DNA of 64,000 bases, taken from assembly GCF_028009165.1 (NCBI RefSeq), contig NC_079241.1, forward strand, positions 248,001-312,000, in the 5' to 3' direction. A program made the position numbers and the translations under genes. Every line of letters begins with the position of its first letter. Position 1 is the stretch's first letter. Below the pieces are notes generated by a model. The model worked only from the letters and a program-made list of their open reading frames with translations, searched no databases and was not told the DNA's origin. Positions 11,254 to 23,434 of the stretch are shown here, one piece after another. The stretch comes from Akanthomyces muscarius. Taxonomy: Eukaryota > Ascomycota > Sordariomycetes > Hypocreales > Cordycipitaceae.

Positions 11254-14200
11254 TTAGAAAGCCTGTCCCTGGTATTGGGGCTGCTGCTGGGGATGCATAG
11301 GCCTTTGGCCCTCCCCGGGTGGGGTTCGCATCGGTCGCGAGAAGCTACCAGGTGGTGGTCCCTGGCCGCCGTTGGGTGTGTATGGGCGTCCCTGGCCAGG
11401 GCCGGGTCCGTAGTTGCCTCCGGGGGGGCCGCCATGAGGCGGCGGTCGAGGAGCACCAGGGCCGGGAGGACCAGAAGGACCACGCATCTCACTATAGGCG
11501 TCGATAATATCGTCGGCAGATGTCGGCGGACCACGGTTAGGAGGGGGTCCGCGCATAGGCATAGGCTTTCGGTGCATAGGCCCAGGCGGGCCTCCGGGTC
11601 CTCCGGGTCCGCGGGGTCCGGGTCCGCCAGGTCCAGGTCTATAGTTCTCCTGGCCGGGCGGCGGTCGGCCGCGTCCTTGGCCTTGGCCGGGTGGTGGGCC
11701 CTGGCCGGGAGGATAAGGCGAGCGACGACCCTCCGCGGTGGGCGGACGGCCACTGGGGCCGAGACCAGGGCCCATGCCAGGACCGGGGCCCATGCCGGGA
11801 CCCATGCCGGGGCTCGGTGGTCCGTAGGGCGAGTTAGATCGGCCCTGGCCCGGGCCAGGTGGGAGATTGAGGGATGGCGGCTGCTGTCCAGGAGAGCGAC
11901 CTTGAGGGCCGGGTCCGCCCATGTACTGACCCTGGCTGTGCTGCGGTGGTGGCGGGCCGTTGCCGCCAGGCATGGGTTGGCCGTCAAGCTCGTTGGTGTA
12001 CGAGTTGTTTCTCGCCTCTTGCATTTGAGCCAGCGTGGAGCTGGAGAGTCGGCTGTTAGCGCGACGGAGCTCAGGAGAGTGGTAGGCCTTATTGATGCGA
12101 TCTTGAGAATTGTGGTGGAATGCAGGCGGGCGGGACACAGGCTCCGGCGTGTTCATGTTGCGCATCATTTGAGGAGTCGAGCGGCCGTCTTCGGGGCCGC
12201 CCAGTTCTTGCGGATACATTATGTTGGGCATAGGACCTCCAGGGCTGCCTTGGCCGCCGGGAGCGCCGGGATAAGGTCTGGCATTGGCATCCTAGGACGA
12301 GACATGTTAGCTTCAGAGCAGCCTTTCAGTAGGCGGTGATGACTGGAGCACGTACCAAGCCAGGCTGTTGCCAGTTGCCTTGGCCCTCGGGGGGAGCAGA
12401 ATCGGTTCTGTGGCCACCGTTGAGGGAATGGGAGCGCGACGATCGCGTGGACGCCTGATCATCGGCAAATCCAACCTTGGGTCGCAGACCACCCATGGGG
12501 CTGCTGGCACTGAGGCGGCCAGTTCGGGGACCGCCCTCCTCAATAGCGTTCATGCGGGTGCCAGTAATCTCCTTCAGGCGCTTGCGCCACTCGCGCTCGT
12601 TCCAGCTCGAGCTGCCCTGTTCGTTAATGAGGGCAGCGACGTCAAGAATCTCAAGGTAGCCGTAACGCTTATGCTTGGGCATGGCGAACATGAGGGATCG
12701 CTGGTCGAGGACGCTGGCGACGAGACGGCCAGGACGGCCATAGAGGCCGAACGTGTCCCAGGCGGGTAGGAGATTGCGCAGCAGCATTTCGAAGCCGCTG
12801 ACCATGGGATGAATCTCGGGCATGACAAAAACGAAGCCCTCGGTGGAGGACGGAGGTTCGGTGTGGATGGAAACGTTGCCCTCGATCTTGATGAGCGTGG
12901 AAGCATCGACGAGCGACTTGGCCTGGGGGTAGATGGCATAGGCAGCGTAAGAGTCGGTGATGGAAGCAATAGGCTGGAGCTTCTTCTGTTTCTTGCCTTC
13001 TTTGCGCTGATCGTAGAACTTGATGTCGCCCTTGAGCGCAGGGGCGGAGGATCTGTCGTAGGCAGAGCGCTTTTTCATCTCCTTTTGCTGCTTGGCGTAC
13101 TCCTTTTCGTCAGGAGGGGTGATGACGCACCAGCAGCGTCTCCATGGAACACCAGCGCCGAAGCGGACACGGACCCAGGATTCGGTGGGAAAGCGGGCGC
13201 GCTCGAGAATGACATTGATGTTGTTGAGAGTCTTGCCCTTGCCGGCAATGAGGGCACCAGTATAGGCCTCTTGGAGGGTGGAGTGCTCGTACATGGCGAG
13301 GCGGATGCCGGCGGTCCATTGGACCAGGGAGTGGTGAGAGTTGAAGTGGAGGAGGTATCGGTTGCGGCCAGCGGTAGAGATGCTGAGAATGTTTTGCAGA
13401 GGCTGCTCGTCCTTGGAGCGGGTAGGGAGGGACTCGATCTAGTAAAGATGTTAGCAGGTTGCGACGGTGAAGCGTAGTGATGACAGCGACGGCGCATCAC
13501 ATGCAGATGGCGCAGGTAGGAGCTCGTGTGGCGGGAGGCACAGTTTGGTGTGTAGCACATACCATCTTGATGGAGGCATCAGTCAAGTTGATGAACTTGG
13601 GGAGGACCTCGCCATCCTCGCCGGCGGCATCAAGCTCGGCGGCGTCCCAGAGGGAGAGGACGGTGCCGACGAGCTGGGCAAAGCATTCTGTCCATGTTCG
13701 GTCGGCATTGGGTTTGCCCTCTGTGAGCGCAAGTGTTAGTGGGTTAGGTTACATTGTGCCGGTGGAAGTGGTTTAGGTGGGATGAGAGAGGGAGCGTGCG
13801 CGGCGGCACGAAGGACCAGGGTGGCGGGGTGGTTGATGACGGCGGTGGCGGCACCATCACCCGCACATGGAACTAGGGCAGAAGCGAGTGATACGTACGT
13901 GTGTTTTGGTCATCGAGCTTGAGAAAGTAGCCCTCCTGGTAGAGCTTGTTGGAGTGGGAGTTGAGAAAGGAGAAGACGGGCTGCAGCTCCGGGATGGTGT
14001 CCTCGGTAATGTCCATGAGGGCGGGCTGGTAGGAGCTGATGGACAGCGGTCGGGAGTGGCTGCGCTGACGCTTGTGAGGAGGACTGTCGGGGGTGGCCGG
14101 GTCTACTGTGCCATAGTCCGGATAGGAGGGCGGCGTGGGAGGGAGGTTGCGGCCGATCTGATGGTCAGGGAACGTCTCGGCGGCGGCGGCGATGGGAGAC

Positions 14201-14505
14201 GTCGAGGATGGAGGCGAGGCGGCGGGCGTGGGCGGGCTCTTGGAGCCAGGGGAGAACTGCTGTGAGACGAACGAGAGGACTGTGGCGGCGGGCGAGCTGT
14301 TAGCGGTGTGCTTCCGCGCGTTTGTCGAAGCGAAAAGCCTGCGCGGACTAGGTGTGGTGCATAGGCGAGCGAGAGACGACGATGGACAAAAGAGAGCGCA
14401 ATATGGATGATGTGTGAATGTGTGTGGTGATGGCACAGCAAAGCAGCAATGGAAGCAGGGTGGCAGCGGCGAGCAGCAGGGCGGAAGAAGAAGAGTTGTG
14501 GACAC
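11254..14505 (-). CDS. PH-domain protein, Caf120/Skg3-like
   Basis: Pleckstrin-homology protein related to yeast Caf120 and Skg3 (linked respectively to CCR4-NOT and to bud-site and cell-wall growth). Exons: about 14505-13899, 13720-13563, 13438-12356, 12291-11254; introns 178, 124 and 64 nt keep frame. The core is continuous: EGYFLKLDDQNT then GKPNADRTWTECFAQLVG, SISTAGRNRYLLHFNSH, then the second folded part with SWVRVRFGAGVPWRRCWCVI and GYLEILDVAALINEQ. The last 350 residues are a Pro/Gly-rich, disordered tail with collagen-like GPGMG repeats, probably a scaffold or phase-separating segment. The N-terminus is uncertain: the first in-frame ATG (14505) gives an odd Cys/Pro-rich lead, so an unseen upstream exon is likely. 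The block VLSFVSQQFSPGSKSPPTP is more protein-like. Confidence 0.85.
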
Positions 14506-17500
14506 GCTTTGGGGAGCAGCCGGGGAGCAGCTGGGGACAACAGTGCAGTGGCAGTGGCAGTGGCAGTGGGCAGCGCTGACAGGGCTCAGCAGCTCAGCAG
14601 GGCATGTCCAGCGCGCACGGAATCCTGTTCAGTGCCCACACAGCCCACCGCCCACAGCCCACAGCGCTTCCACACGCTAAATCGTCCCGACATGGTACCC
14701 GGAGAGGCCTGCCGTCCGACGCTCCCGTCACTGCCAGGCGAGATTGGTCGCTGCTGCTGCGACCGTCTGTTGTGCGGCTCTCTTCCTTCAACTGCTGTCG
14801 TCGTCCATTGTCTGGTCTCGTCACCTGCCACTGCGCTCGCAGTCACCATCGCATGCCACATGGCTTCCTGTCTCGTGCTCGTCACGCCGTCGACAGAGCC
14901 GAGCCACCATGGGGCTTGCATTGGCTTGCAGCTTGTAAAGATTGTCGCTCTCTCTCGGCAGGCACTGGAATGCGCACATGTATCAGGTACGTACCTCTGT
15001 TGCGGCCCATGGCTGTGTCGACAGGTATGTATACCCTGTGTTATTCTCCGAGCCAAGATTCCTTCTGTCGAATGCTCTCTCCTTCTTTGTTCTTGCTGAT
15101 TGTTTTTTTGTTTGTCGAGGGAATAGAGGTCCAGAAATAAAATTTCAAAGAATCCCAGATATGCGACACCGAAACCCCGGGGGCGTGCCTCGTTGATAAG
15201 TGCAGAGAAAGAGCCGCAAGGGACTAGGATGTGTCGTCGTAGCGCCGTCCACTAGTTCGGCGGACCCGGGAGCTGCGGAGATTCCTCTTTTTTTTTTGGC
15301 TTGGGCTTGGGCTTGGGTGCTTCTCACAAGTCTCAGCGCGGCGCCTTGGCAAGCTGTTTTCGCCCAAATACGAGCCTGTAATGATTCTGTGCTATGTTAA
15401 CCAAGGCTGTTCCTTTTGTTCCAAGACGTCTGGGAAATTAGCCCAAGACTGGGGTTCCCAAAAACAACAAGAGCAGAAAACAAGTAGCAGCCAAAACACA
15501 GCCGCTCCGGAAGACGGACTATGCCCAGCGGCCTTCGTCTACTTTTCGCCCTCTGTGTCTTCTGCGTATGCGGTGGCTGACGGTGACAGCAGGTTGCAAC
15601 ACTGTCAGGTAAGACAGGCGCTAAGCAACAATGACGGACGGGTAGCCTCACAGCCGGCCTCGACAAAGGTAGGTAGGTATTCTTCACTTGAGGAATGGGT
15701 GACGTCGGGGACAGGTAAAATGAAAATGAAAAAGAGAGAAAGAAGGCCGCCAGTTTCAAGTAAATAGAAGAGACGTTGGAAGATATTCCTCTCACCTTTT
15801 AAATGTCAAACAGAGCCGAGCTGTTGATATAGTCGCAGGAGGATTTCGAGCAGTGTAGGTAAAGGACGAGAAACGCAGTCAACCCAGGCTAACTACCAGG
15901 AACCTAAAATATTCCTGCCACCGAAATCACCTGCGACGACACCGGTAGTGCTTAATTCTCCCTTTTTTCCCCAGCTACAGATTAGTTTTTCCCACTTTCG
16001 GTACCTTATTCAATCACCCCCCTCAAAAAAAAAAAAGTGTAGTACGTCACCGCCCCAGGTGTATTGGATCATGGATGGCTGGGGGTGGTTGAGAGGTAAC
16101 TCGGGAGGGGGAGCAGCACACCAGCAAAGCGAGACGCCGCCGCCGTCGACGCCGCTTCGGGTATGAGAAACTTTTTTTGCCTTTTGCTTCGCTACTTGTT
16201 CCCGGAATCGAATTCGTCGATTGGCATTGGCTTAGCCCGAAAATAGAAAAAACGACCCAAGCGGCACCAGATCGACACGCTGGTCTTTTCCCAATGGGAA
16301 ACACGCGAATGGAGAAGGGGGGATGGGGTTTGGCGGCTGCTGTGACATGTTACGCATCCACGCATCCATCCCATCCAAGCATTCTGCTTCCCAAAACTCC
16401 CTCTCGACTGACTGGCTCTGCGTGTGCAATGCGTTGAAAAAAAAAAGGATCCTCTTTCTCACACCGCGACTTGTTTCCAACGCCAGCCGCTCGCATAAAC
16501 CGGTCCGGAAGGGCCAGCAAGTTCCCGAGCTTTCCGGGTGGCTTTTTTTCCTTCTCAAAACCGGTCATGGCTGTTCATATTTCCATCAAGCAGCAAGGTA
16601 CTCTGTTCCTACCAGTAGGCGCCCGTTTTACGTACATGGCAGCGCCCACCTCGTGGCACTGCAGAATTGGGCCGCTCAGGCCAAAAACTTAGTTTCTCGG
16701 CGCTAATGAAGCATATGGGAATAGCGGGTTCCCATTGGTACATGTGTGTCCGTACATGTTGCTGGATGCAGATGCCATCTGCGACGCTTATTACCTAGAG
16801 GAGAATCTGGCACTGCTGGTTGGGCTTCCATTGGCTCCGCGGGGTTCACGACGACGATCTTGCGACTATCCTCCGACTCCAGACATTTTGCGTTTACCAT
16901 GTCGTTTCAATACCCAACAACACTCATATGCACCTTTCGTAAGAGCACGCCTGTCTCTCACTCCCCAGATCTTTCGGTGCTGGAACCTGCCCTATCCGCT
17001 CTCCTACCGCCTGGCGGTGCTCTCCATCTCACAATGCCCCGTCCTCGTGCAGCAAAAGAAAGGCCCAAGTATCAAATAGCCCATGACCTAACTATGAGCC
17101 AGTCTCGCCCAGCAAATGCCCAGCGCCGCTTGCAGTGGCACAAGCCCAGCGCCGTCCACCAAACTGCTCCTTGGCAAAAAAGCCTCGCCTTGGCGTGTGT
17201 GCCGCACTCCGTCGACAGCACAGCGGCGCGCTATTGACTGTAGTTACCAGTCGTTATCATGGCTGGGCTCCAAGCTTCCATCCCACCTTTTCGGCCTTCA
17301 ATTGAAATGGGGGAAAACATGCTCGAAATCTTGCTTTCTGGTCATGCACGCAATATGCACTCCGCGCGCCGCCCGGCAGCCTCGCACCCAAGCCTCAGCG
17401 TGGCACCGCCTAGACCGCAGCAATCTCACCATACGAGCCATGGGAGATTTGGGCGTTGCCGTGTTCCTTGGTTTTTCCTGCCGCTCCGGAGGCTTGGCCC

Positions 17501-19568
17501 GGATCCTCCCCAAGCTGCATTTATTAGCTCCCCCAAGCTCGCAATCTCGGGAGGAACAAAGTCGCCGAGCCACACTGGCTTGTACTGGCATGTAACCTGC
17601 TGCGTGGCCTTTTATTATTACCCCATAACTAACTACGGACACATTATGTGTGGCTGATTCCATGTGGCATTCGGAGCCGTCAGTTGAAACTTTGGTCCTC
17701 TCCAGCCCCTTCTCCAGTGTGCGCTCATGTCATTCGTCTTGTGCACATCACTGGAGCTCCCGGGCGCCAATCTTGCCGTCTTTCTCGCCTCGACCAAGCT
17801 GGCCAGTAGATCGATCCCCAATTCCCCCACTAAATCCTCAAAGAGCTTGCGTGTCCACCTGGGGCTGGCGCATTCTGGCCATGGCCGGTGCGCGAGACTG
17901 ATGCATGGATGCGCTCACCATTCGCCCTGAAGCAATGGCGATGCAGCGATGCAGTGCTGCGGGACGTGTCAAGTGTCTGGGGCCGACCGACATTGCCTTG
18001 ACTCTTGTAACTAGTTACCTTTGGCTTTCCACCTTTCGTGCCTGGTCCCATTCCCCCACACTGCCATGTCAATGCCCCTTGTCCAGCTGGACAGCAATGA
18101 TGTAATTTTGGCCATACTTTTCTTGCTCTGCTGTGCTGACCTGTTCTTCCATCGTGTGCAAGATGCTCATGTTCTTACCTTTTCTTCTTTTCGACTTTGA
18201 GCCAGGCCGCATTGGCACTCGCACTCGTGGCGCGAAACTAGTTAATAACTTACCAGGCAAGTCTCCGTTTCCGCTACCAGTAGTTGCATCCCACAGTCTC
18301 CGTCTTCGTTCATCACTGGGCAAACTCCACGATCGCCGATCAGGAGCTTGTCGAACAGCGGTGCTTCCCATTGATTAAAAGCGTCTCGCTCAATGGTGCG
18401 ATAAATGGCGCCCGTAGACCTGCTGCGGGTTACTGGGCACAGTTGGTGTATGCAAAGCTGGGTATTTGCATGTTAGCAACGTTGGTGATTTGCTCTTCGT
18501 CCGTGGCTTTGAGTCAAGCCTCATCAGCTTGTTACATATCCAGCTTGCTTATCGCAATCATGTAGTTGATACTGGGACCATTGGTGATTTCAGTGCTTTA
18601 TTCCGCGCCATAAGCTAGTCCCAGCATGGACTGCCTGTTCGCGCCACCTGCAACGGCGCAAAAGTGAACGCGGCCAGACCAGCTAGCCTTTAACTAACTA
18701 CTCAGTAGTTAGTTAGCAGCCGGCACTAGTTAGAGGCATCGTGCCCTTGCGCCGTCAGCATCACTCGAGGTGAGACATGTTGTGACCGCGTCGCATTCCT
18801 TTTCTTACCTACAATCTTTTTTTATCACCACTGTTTCGCGTTTGTTTTGCTCTCCCCATCTGCTTGCTCGCCTGTGAGCGACAGAGAGGCCTAATTAGAC
18901 AGACCATCTCCGTGACGTCATGGACCATCCAGTCCTTGGTCGTCCCACTCAACTTTACTGTGCTGTTGCATCGTCATGAAACTTACCCTACCCTGAACCC
19001 ATCAGTCAGGGACCTGAATGAGCTTCTACGAGAAGGGTGTAGGGTACCCAGAGCTAGCTTGATGTCGAGGCGTTTAGAATAGTTTTAAGATTGTGTTTAA
19101 GCCGAACATTATATAACTGTAATATCGACTATCGACAGTCCTTGTTGTGCCTGCAGTGACGGCGCCATTCAAGTACGTGCAGGAAATGAAGTGCGCTTTG
19201 CCAGGCAAGAGCAAACACAGCCTAAGCAGTCCACCACTCCAGACCATGACAGCAGCAGTATGTCATCTACCTCACAACCACTGCGATCAGCCAGAATATA
19301 CATAAAAAAAGACAACCCGACGCTATTGCTGCAGCGCTGACGAGTCACAGCTCGCTCTACCCTTCTGGCCTATCGCGCCGTCACGTGCTAAAACGGCGAG
19401 CGCCGTCGCATTAGGCACTCCTGTCGTACGAAGCTAGTTTTTTTTCTTTTCCGTCGAGAGTACGAACCGCGCAGAACATCTCGACCATACACTCCAAAAA
19501 GCCATCGGAAAGAACCTGTCGCTACGGTTTGCGACCCAGCAGGGTCGGCTCTAGCATATGCGGTCGGA
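14506..19568. other. 5-kb gene-free interval between divergent genes
   Basis: No convincing gene on either strand; the open frames here are short, lack family motifs and have biased, repetitive composition. It contains simple repeats: GGCAGT units (about 14546-14570), TTGGGC units after a T-run (about 15290-15316), GTAG units (about 15668-15677), and a 25-nt palindrome (18691-18715). It serves as the joint upstream region of the PH gene (-) and the PP2C gene (+). A long 5' UTR, noncoding RNA or a heavily spliced gene is possible. Confidence 0.55.
18691..18715. repeat. 12-bp perfect palindrome with one-base centre
   Basis: TAACTAACTACT, a central C, then AGTAGTTAGTTA. It is a near-perfect dyad in gene-free sequence and could be a dimeric transcription-factor site or a fold-back artefact of the TAACT-type repeats nearby (another CTAGTTAG follows at about 18726). 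Confidence 0.7.
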
Positions 19569-20910
19569 ATGCGAATATTACGCCGCCCGGCGCTTGCGGC
19601 CTCATGGACGTCTCCTACCTCACCTCAGCTGCGCATAGTGCTTATCTCGTCGCGGGGCAGCCCCAGCACGCGTGCATACTCGACGCTCGCGGAGGAGTGC
19701 GGTGGCGACGGCGTTGATGTTGCGGCGCAGAGCGATACGATACAGGATGAGCAGCAGAGTAGACGCGCTCGGCTGCCGCGACTCCCCTTTCGATTCGAGA
19801 CGGGCATCGGCGTCTTTGCGAAGCGCCCCCCACGCCCGTTTCCTCCTCCTTTTCTCTCCCGCCCCTCGGCCTCCTTCTCTGATCCCCTCAGCACGCATCG
19901 CGCCGTCGTCAACGGCGAACAAGTTCGGGGGCATACCAACGGCGACGATGCCATTTACGCGAGCGACTACTTCATCTGCGCCAACGACGGCGTAGGGGCT
20001 TGGGCGACTCGACCGCGCGGCCACGCTGGGTATGTTTTCTCGCCACTCGGATGAGTAGCCCTTTTAGGACCGGAAACCGAATTTGCTAACCCAATGCGAC
20101 ATACAGGCTATGGGCTCGGCTTATCCTCCATTTTTGGTCGTCTGCGATAGAGGAGGACATGATCAGTGCGGCGTCCCCCGCGCGCGGCGGCGAGGCGGGC
20201 CCCGAACCGCATCCCATCACCTCCCTCTCCACGGCTTACAAAAGAACACTCGAAGCGACAGAAGCGCACGACTGGCAGGGTACAACCACGGCATGCGGCG
20301 CGCAGCTGCACTTTAAAGCGCCACCGGGAGCGCCCGACGGCCAAACCGTACCGCTCCTGTATGTCACCAACCTCGGCGACTGTCAGGTCATGGTGGTGCG
20401 CCCCAGCGACAAGTCGATAATCTTCAAGACCAAGGAGCAGTGGCACTGGTTCGACTGCCCCCGCCAGCTCGGCACCAACAGCCCCGACACACCCGAAGAC
20501 AATGCTGTCGTTGACCAGGTGGAGATGCAGGTTGGCGACGTGGTACTGGCCATGAGCGACGGCGTCATCGACAACCTGTGGAGCCACGAGATTGTGGAAA
20601 TTGTCGCGACGAGCATTGACAGCTGGGAGAAATCCACAGCTCCGGGTGCGCTTGATTCGCGACGAGGGGGCCGTAATGGTGGCATGCTCCAGGCGGCCCA
20701 GGATCTCGTCGCTGCGGCCCGGAACATTGCGTCCGATCCGTACGCGCAGAGTCCGTTCATGGAGCACGCCATTGAAGAAGGTCTTGCCAGCGAAGGAGGT
20801 CAGTGGCCTGCGTTCGATGCTAGATATGAAATGCTAATGATGGAACAGGCAAGATGGACGATATTAGCGTAGTCGCCGCTCTCTGTCTGGATAACAGCCA
20901 GGAGCCGTGA
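19569..20910 (+). CDS. PP2C-type protein phosphatase, mitochondrial (Ptc7/Azr1-like)
   Basis: Metal-dependent Ser/Thr phosphatase of the PPM/PP2C family, closest in layout to yeast Ptc7 and S. pombe Azr1. Exons: 19569-20029, 20107-20798, 20849-20910; introns 77 and 50 nt; 404 aa. The first 45 residues are rich in Arg, Ser and Ala with almost no acidic residues (MRILRRPALAASW...), a likely mitochondrial presequence. Catalytic blocks appear in order: ANDGVGAWA (metal-binding Asp), TNLGDCQVMVVR, LAMSDGVIDNL, and KMDDISVVAALCL at the C-terminus. The last exon is needed to complete the DDISVV metal site. The Cys in GDC replaces the usual Ser of GDS. Ptc7-type enzymes act on coenzyme Q biosynthesis proteins; that role here is inference from family. 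Confidence 0.92.
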
Positions 20911-21554
20911 TGCAACAGATATAGGCATATGAAGAGACAGTAACGACATCATTGCGCACGGAATTTGCATTATTGGAGTCATGGACACGGAGCGACTTTT
21001 TCATCATAGCATTTTGACTCATATCTTTTTCCACATCATCTGGTTTTCGAGTAATAATATAACAATCAAGTTCTCTTACGCATCACCGGTTGAGGTACTC
21101 TCACCCTGTGTGGCTCGGCAGAGCGACCAGCAGTTCTGTCGGCTGAGCCTTGGACGTGCATGTGCATATGCATCAACTCGTGTCTGGCGGCGATAGGGCT
21201 ATTACTGGTACTCATAGCCAGCCCTCATGCGCGTGCCTATGCATCAAGTCACATCCGTGCTGGCCATGATTGGATTCCTACAATGGCGGGGTAGGCCACC
21301 ACCATCCTCGGAGTCCATTTCGTCTCCAAGATGGCTACCGAGCATGGCACTGCATTGTACTGTACAGGCCATGCGTACGCTACAAGCAGAACTCGTCGGT
21401 ATTAAAAGCATTCACCCATGCCTACCAGCCGAGCTATGATTTTTTTACTTGCTCTTTCATCCTTGATTTACTCGCCCTTTACCTCCCAATTTCTCAACTC
21501 TGCGCCTTACACCTCAGACCATATCCCACCAAAACCAGCAGCCTTTTCGTCGCC
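20911..21554. other. intergenic between tandem genes
   Basis: No gene seen. It contains the 3' flank of the phosphatase gene and the promoter of the next gene, with a pyrimidine-rich leader (about 21430-21550) just before ATG 21555, as is common in fungal promoters. Confidence 0.6.
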
Positions 21555-22840
21555 ATGGCCGAAATATCTCGCGCTGAGCTCCAAGAAGCCGTGGACCCCG
21601 CGAAAGCCACAATAACAGATGTAAAGCACATGTCGTCTTACAACTGGATCGAAGCAGCAACACCAATAATCGTTGTCCCTGGCACTCCGGCACGCTGGAC
21701 CGCCTTAGAGGGTCCTCGCCAGATTGCCAGGGACTCTGGCCACATTTACATAGCCCAGAATGCCACGCGCCATCCAGAGAGCCCTCTTGAGCCGCTGTTT
21801 CGCTCCCTCTATGCCGAAAACGACTCCTTCGACGTCCGCTCCGCCGACGTCATTACCGACAGGAACAACATTCGCAAACTCCTCTCGCTTGTCAGTCCGG
21901 AGTTTGACATAAAAAAGGCGGAAGCCTTTACCATAAAGGTCGAGGTCGTGCAAGATACGACAACCATATTATGCCGGGACGAAGCTGAGACGCAATGCAT
22001 CATTGGCCCGAACGAGTTTCGTGCTACGGGCATGAGTTTGAAAAGGCGTACACGGTGCACCAAGTCCCTGACAGCACGGGCCACCACAGAGTCATCTCGT
22101 ATCGGTTCTGCGGGCTGAACCTTCTTGTGCGTTACGAAATGGATGCCTACGTGGAAGATGCCAAGGCCGCCGCTCGCCGCAAGGACCCAGAAGACTATAG
22201 CATCTCGCGCATGATGCAGAACCTGGCTTTATCCTCTAGCCAGGGCCCCGAACACACCGAAGTCGACGGCTCCAAGCTTCGAGTAAAAAAAGGCGGCCAG
22301 GCAGTGCCTCTGTCCTCCACACTCGAGATCAAGACGCGCGCCTTCAGAAACCGGCTCAGCTTCGACGCGGTGGCGCCGCAGCTCTGGGTCTCCCAGACGC
22401 CGAATCTGGTGCGTGCGTACCACAGCCGGGGCAGATTCCAGATGCCGAGGGTTGAGGATGTCGCTGCGCAGATTCAGCGGTGGGAGGCCGGTCAGCAGTC
22501 TAGCTTGAGGAAGCTCGGGTGGCTGCTGAAGAGGATCACGGCGCTAGCCAGGGAGTGCGGTGGCAAAGCTACAGTCAAGTATGATGTGGAAGGGGACAAG
22601 TTGGTGATTGTGCGGGACGAGGGGCAGAAGATGCTGCCGGAAGACTTGTATGCGAAGTGGCAAGTTGGAGACCACGGGGCAGAGGCCGCTCTTGGCGATA
22701 CTGCAGCGGGAGATGCAGATGCTGCAACGCCGGTGAAGGAGGCAGGGGCAAAGAATGAGGACAACAACGCTGCTGTCAAACTCAAGGAGACAGAGAATGG
22801 CAAAGAGACCCCGAAGAGCGCTGCCAAATCGGCGGCCTAA
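21555..22840 (+). CDS. Conserved fungal protein, apparent one-base frameshift
   Basis: A lineage of ascomycete proteins often named geranylgeranyl pyrophosphate synthetase in databases. No DDxxD prenyltransferase motif is visible, so that name is doubtful and the function is unknown. From ATG 21555 the first frame reads MAEISRAELQEAV, SSYNWIEAATPIIVVPGTPA and SADVITDRNNIRKLLSLV up to IIGPNEFR. The protein then continues in the -1 frame from about 22025 as YGHEFEKAYTVHQV to a Lys/Glu/Ala-rich tail ending at 22840. Family members I recall run through GPxEFxGxGHEFEKAYT without a break, so one base seems missing near 22021-22025. No intron fits: the only GT..AG pair is about 30 nt and removes conserved residues. 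Otherwise both halves look intact. Either an assembly error or a recent null allele. Confidence 0.7.
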
Positions 22841-23434
22841 AAGGATTGGCTCGCGATGCGACTTGCAACTTGTTCATCTTTCTTGCGGGGTGATGACAGG
22901 ACGGGGGACGCGAACAGGGCGCGCAATGCCGCCTTATTTGTGATTTCACACTGGCGAATATTTATGTATAGAACGCGCAAGATGGCTCGGGTGGTGTTTT
23001 TGTATCGTGTCATGGTTTCGCAGAAACAGCAGCGGGGATTGGATAGCCGTCCGCCGTTTTTGTATCAGCCTCCATCATTTGTCCCAAACAGTTTACATGC
23101 AGCCCTTCGCTGCTTGATCACTATTAATCGCCTTGTATCAATGAATTTGATTTGAGGTTGGACTTTTTTTTTTGCAAGGCTAATTATATAGGGACACTTT
23201 CTGGCGGTGCCCATCATTGACATTATATTTTCTAAATGGTATTGTAATCGGCTATTACTTTCAGGCTGCATGACCTCTTGCATGTTCGTGCATGTGTCCT
23301 TACCCCTCTTTTGAGGATATCTCATGCGCTGTATGCGAATTGAGACAAACTGGGCCGGCACAGTTCCTACAAGTCAACTTCAGCTGCCGTATGCCTTAAC
23401 GAAAGGCGGACGCTACATCCTTCACCTGCAAAGC
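22841..23434. other. intergenic
   Basis: No gene seen. T-rich sequence around 23163-23175 and the upstream region of the unknown gene starting at 23435. Confidence 0.55.

Noticed and set aside
11275..12339. Plus-strand open frame opposite the PH protein tail
   Set aside because: It mirrors the Pro/Gly-rich coding repeats, giving an Arg/Ala-rich nonsense product with no family feature.
14449..15099. Plus-strand open frame of 216 codons
   Set aside because: Gln/Val/Cys-rich composition from GCAGTG repeats, no motif, no plausible start context, overlaps other equally open frames.
22021..22025. Programmed -1 ribosomal frameshift
   Set aside because: No X XXY YYZ slippery heptamer or downstream pseudoknot is evident, and family members are read in one frame; a missing base is simpler.
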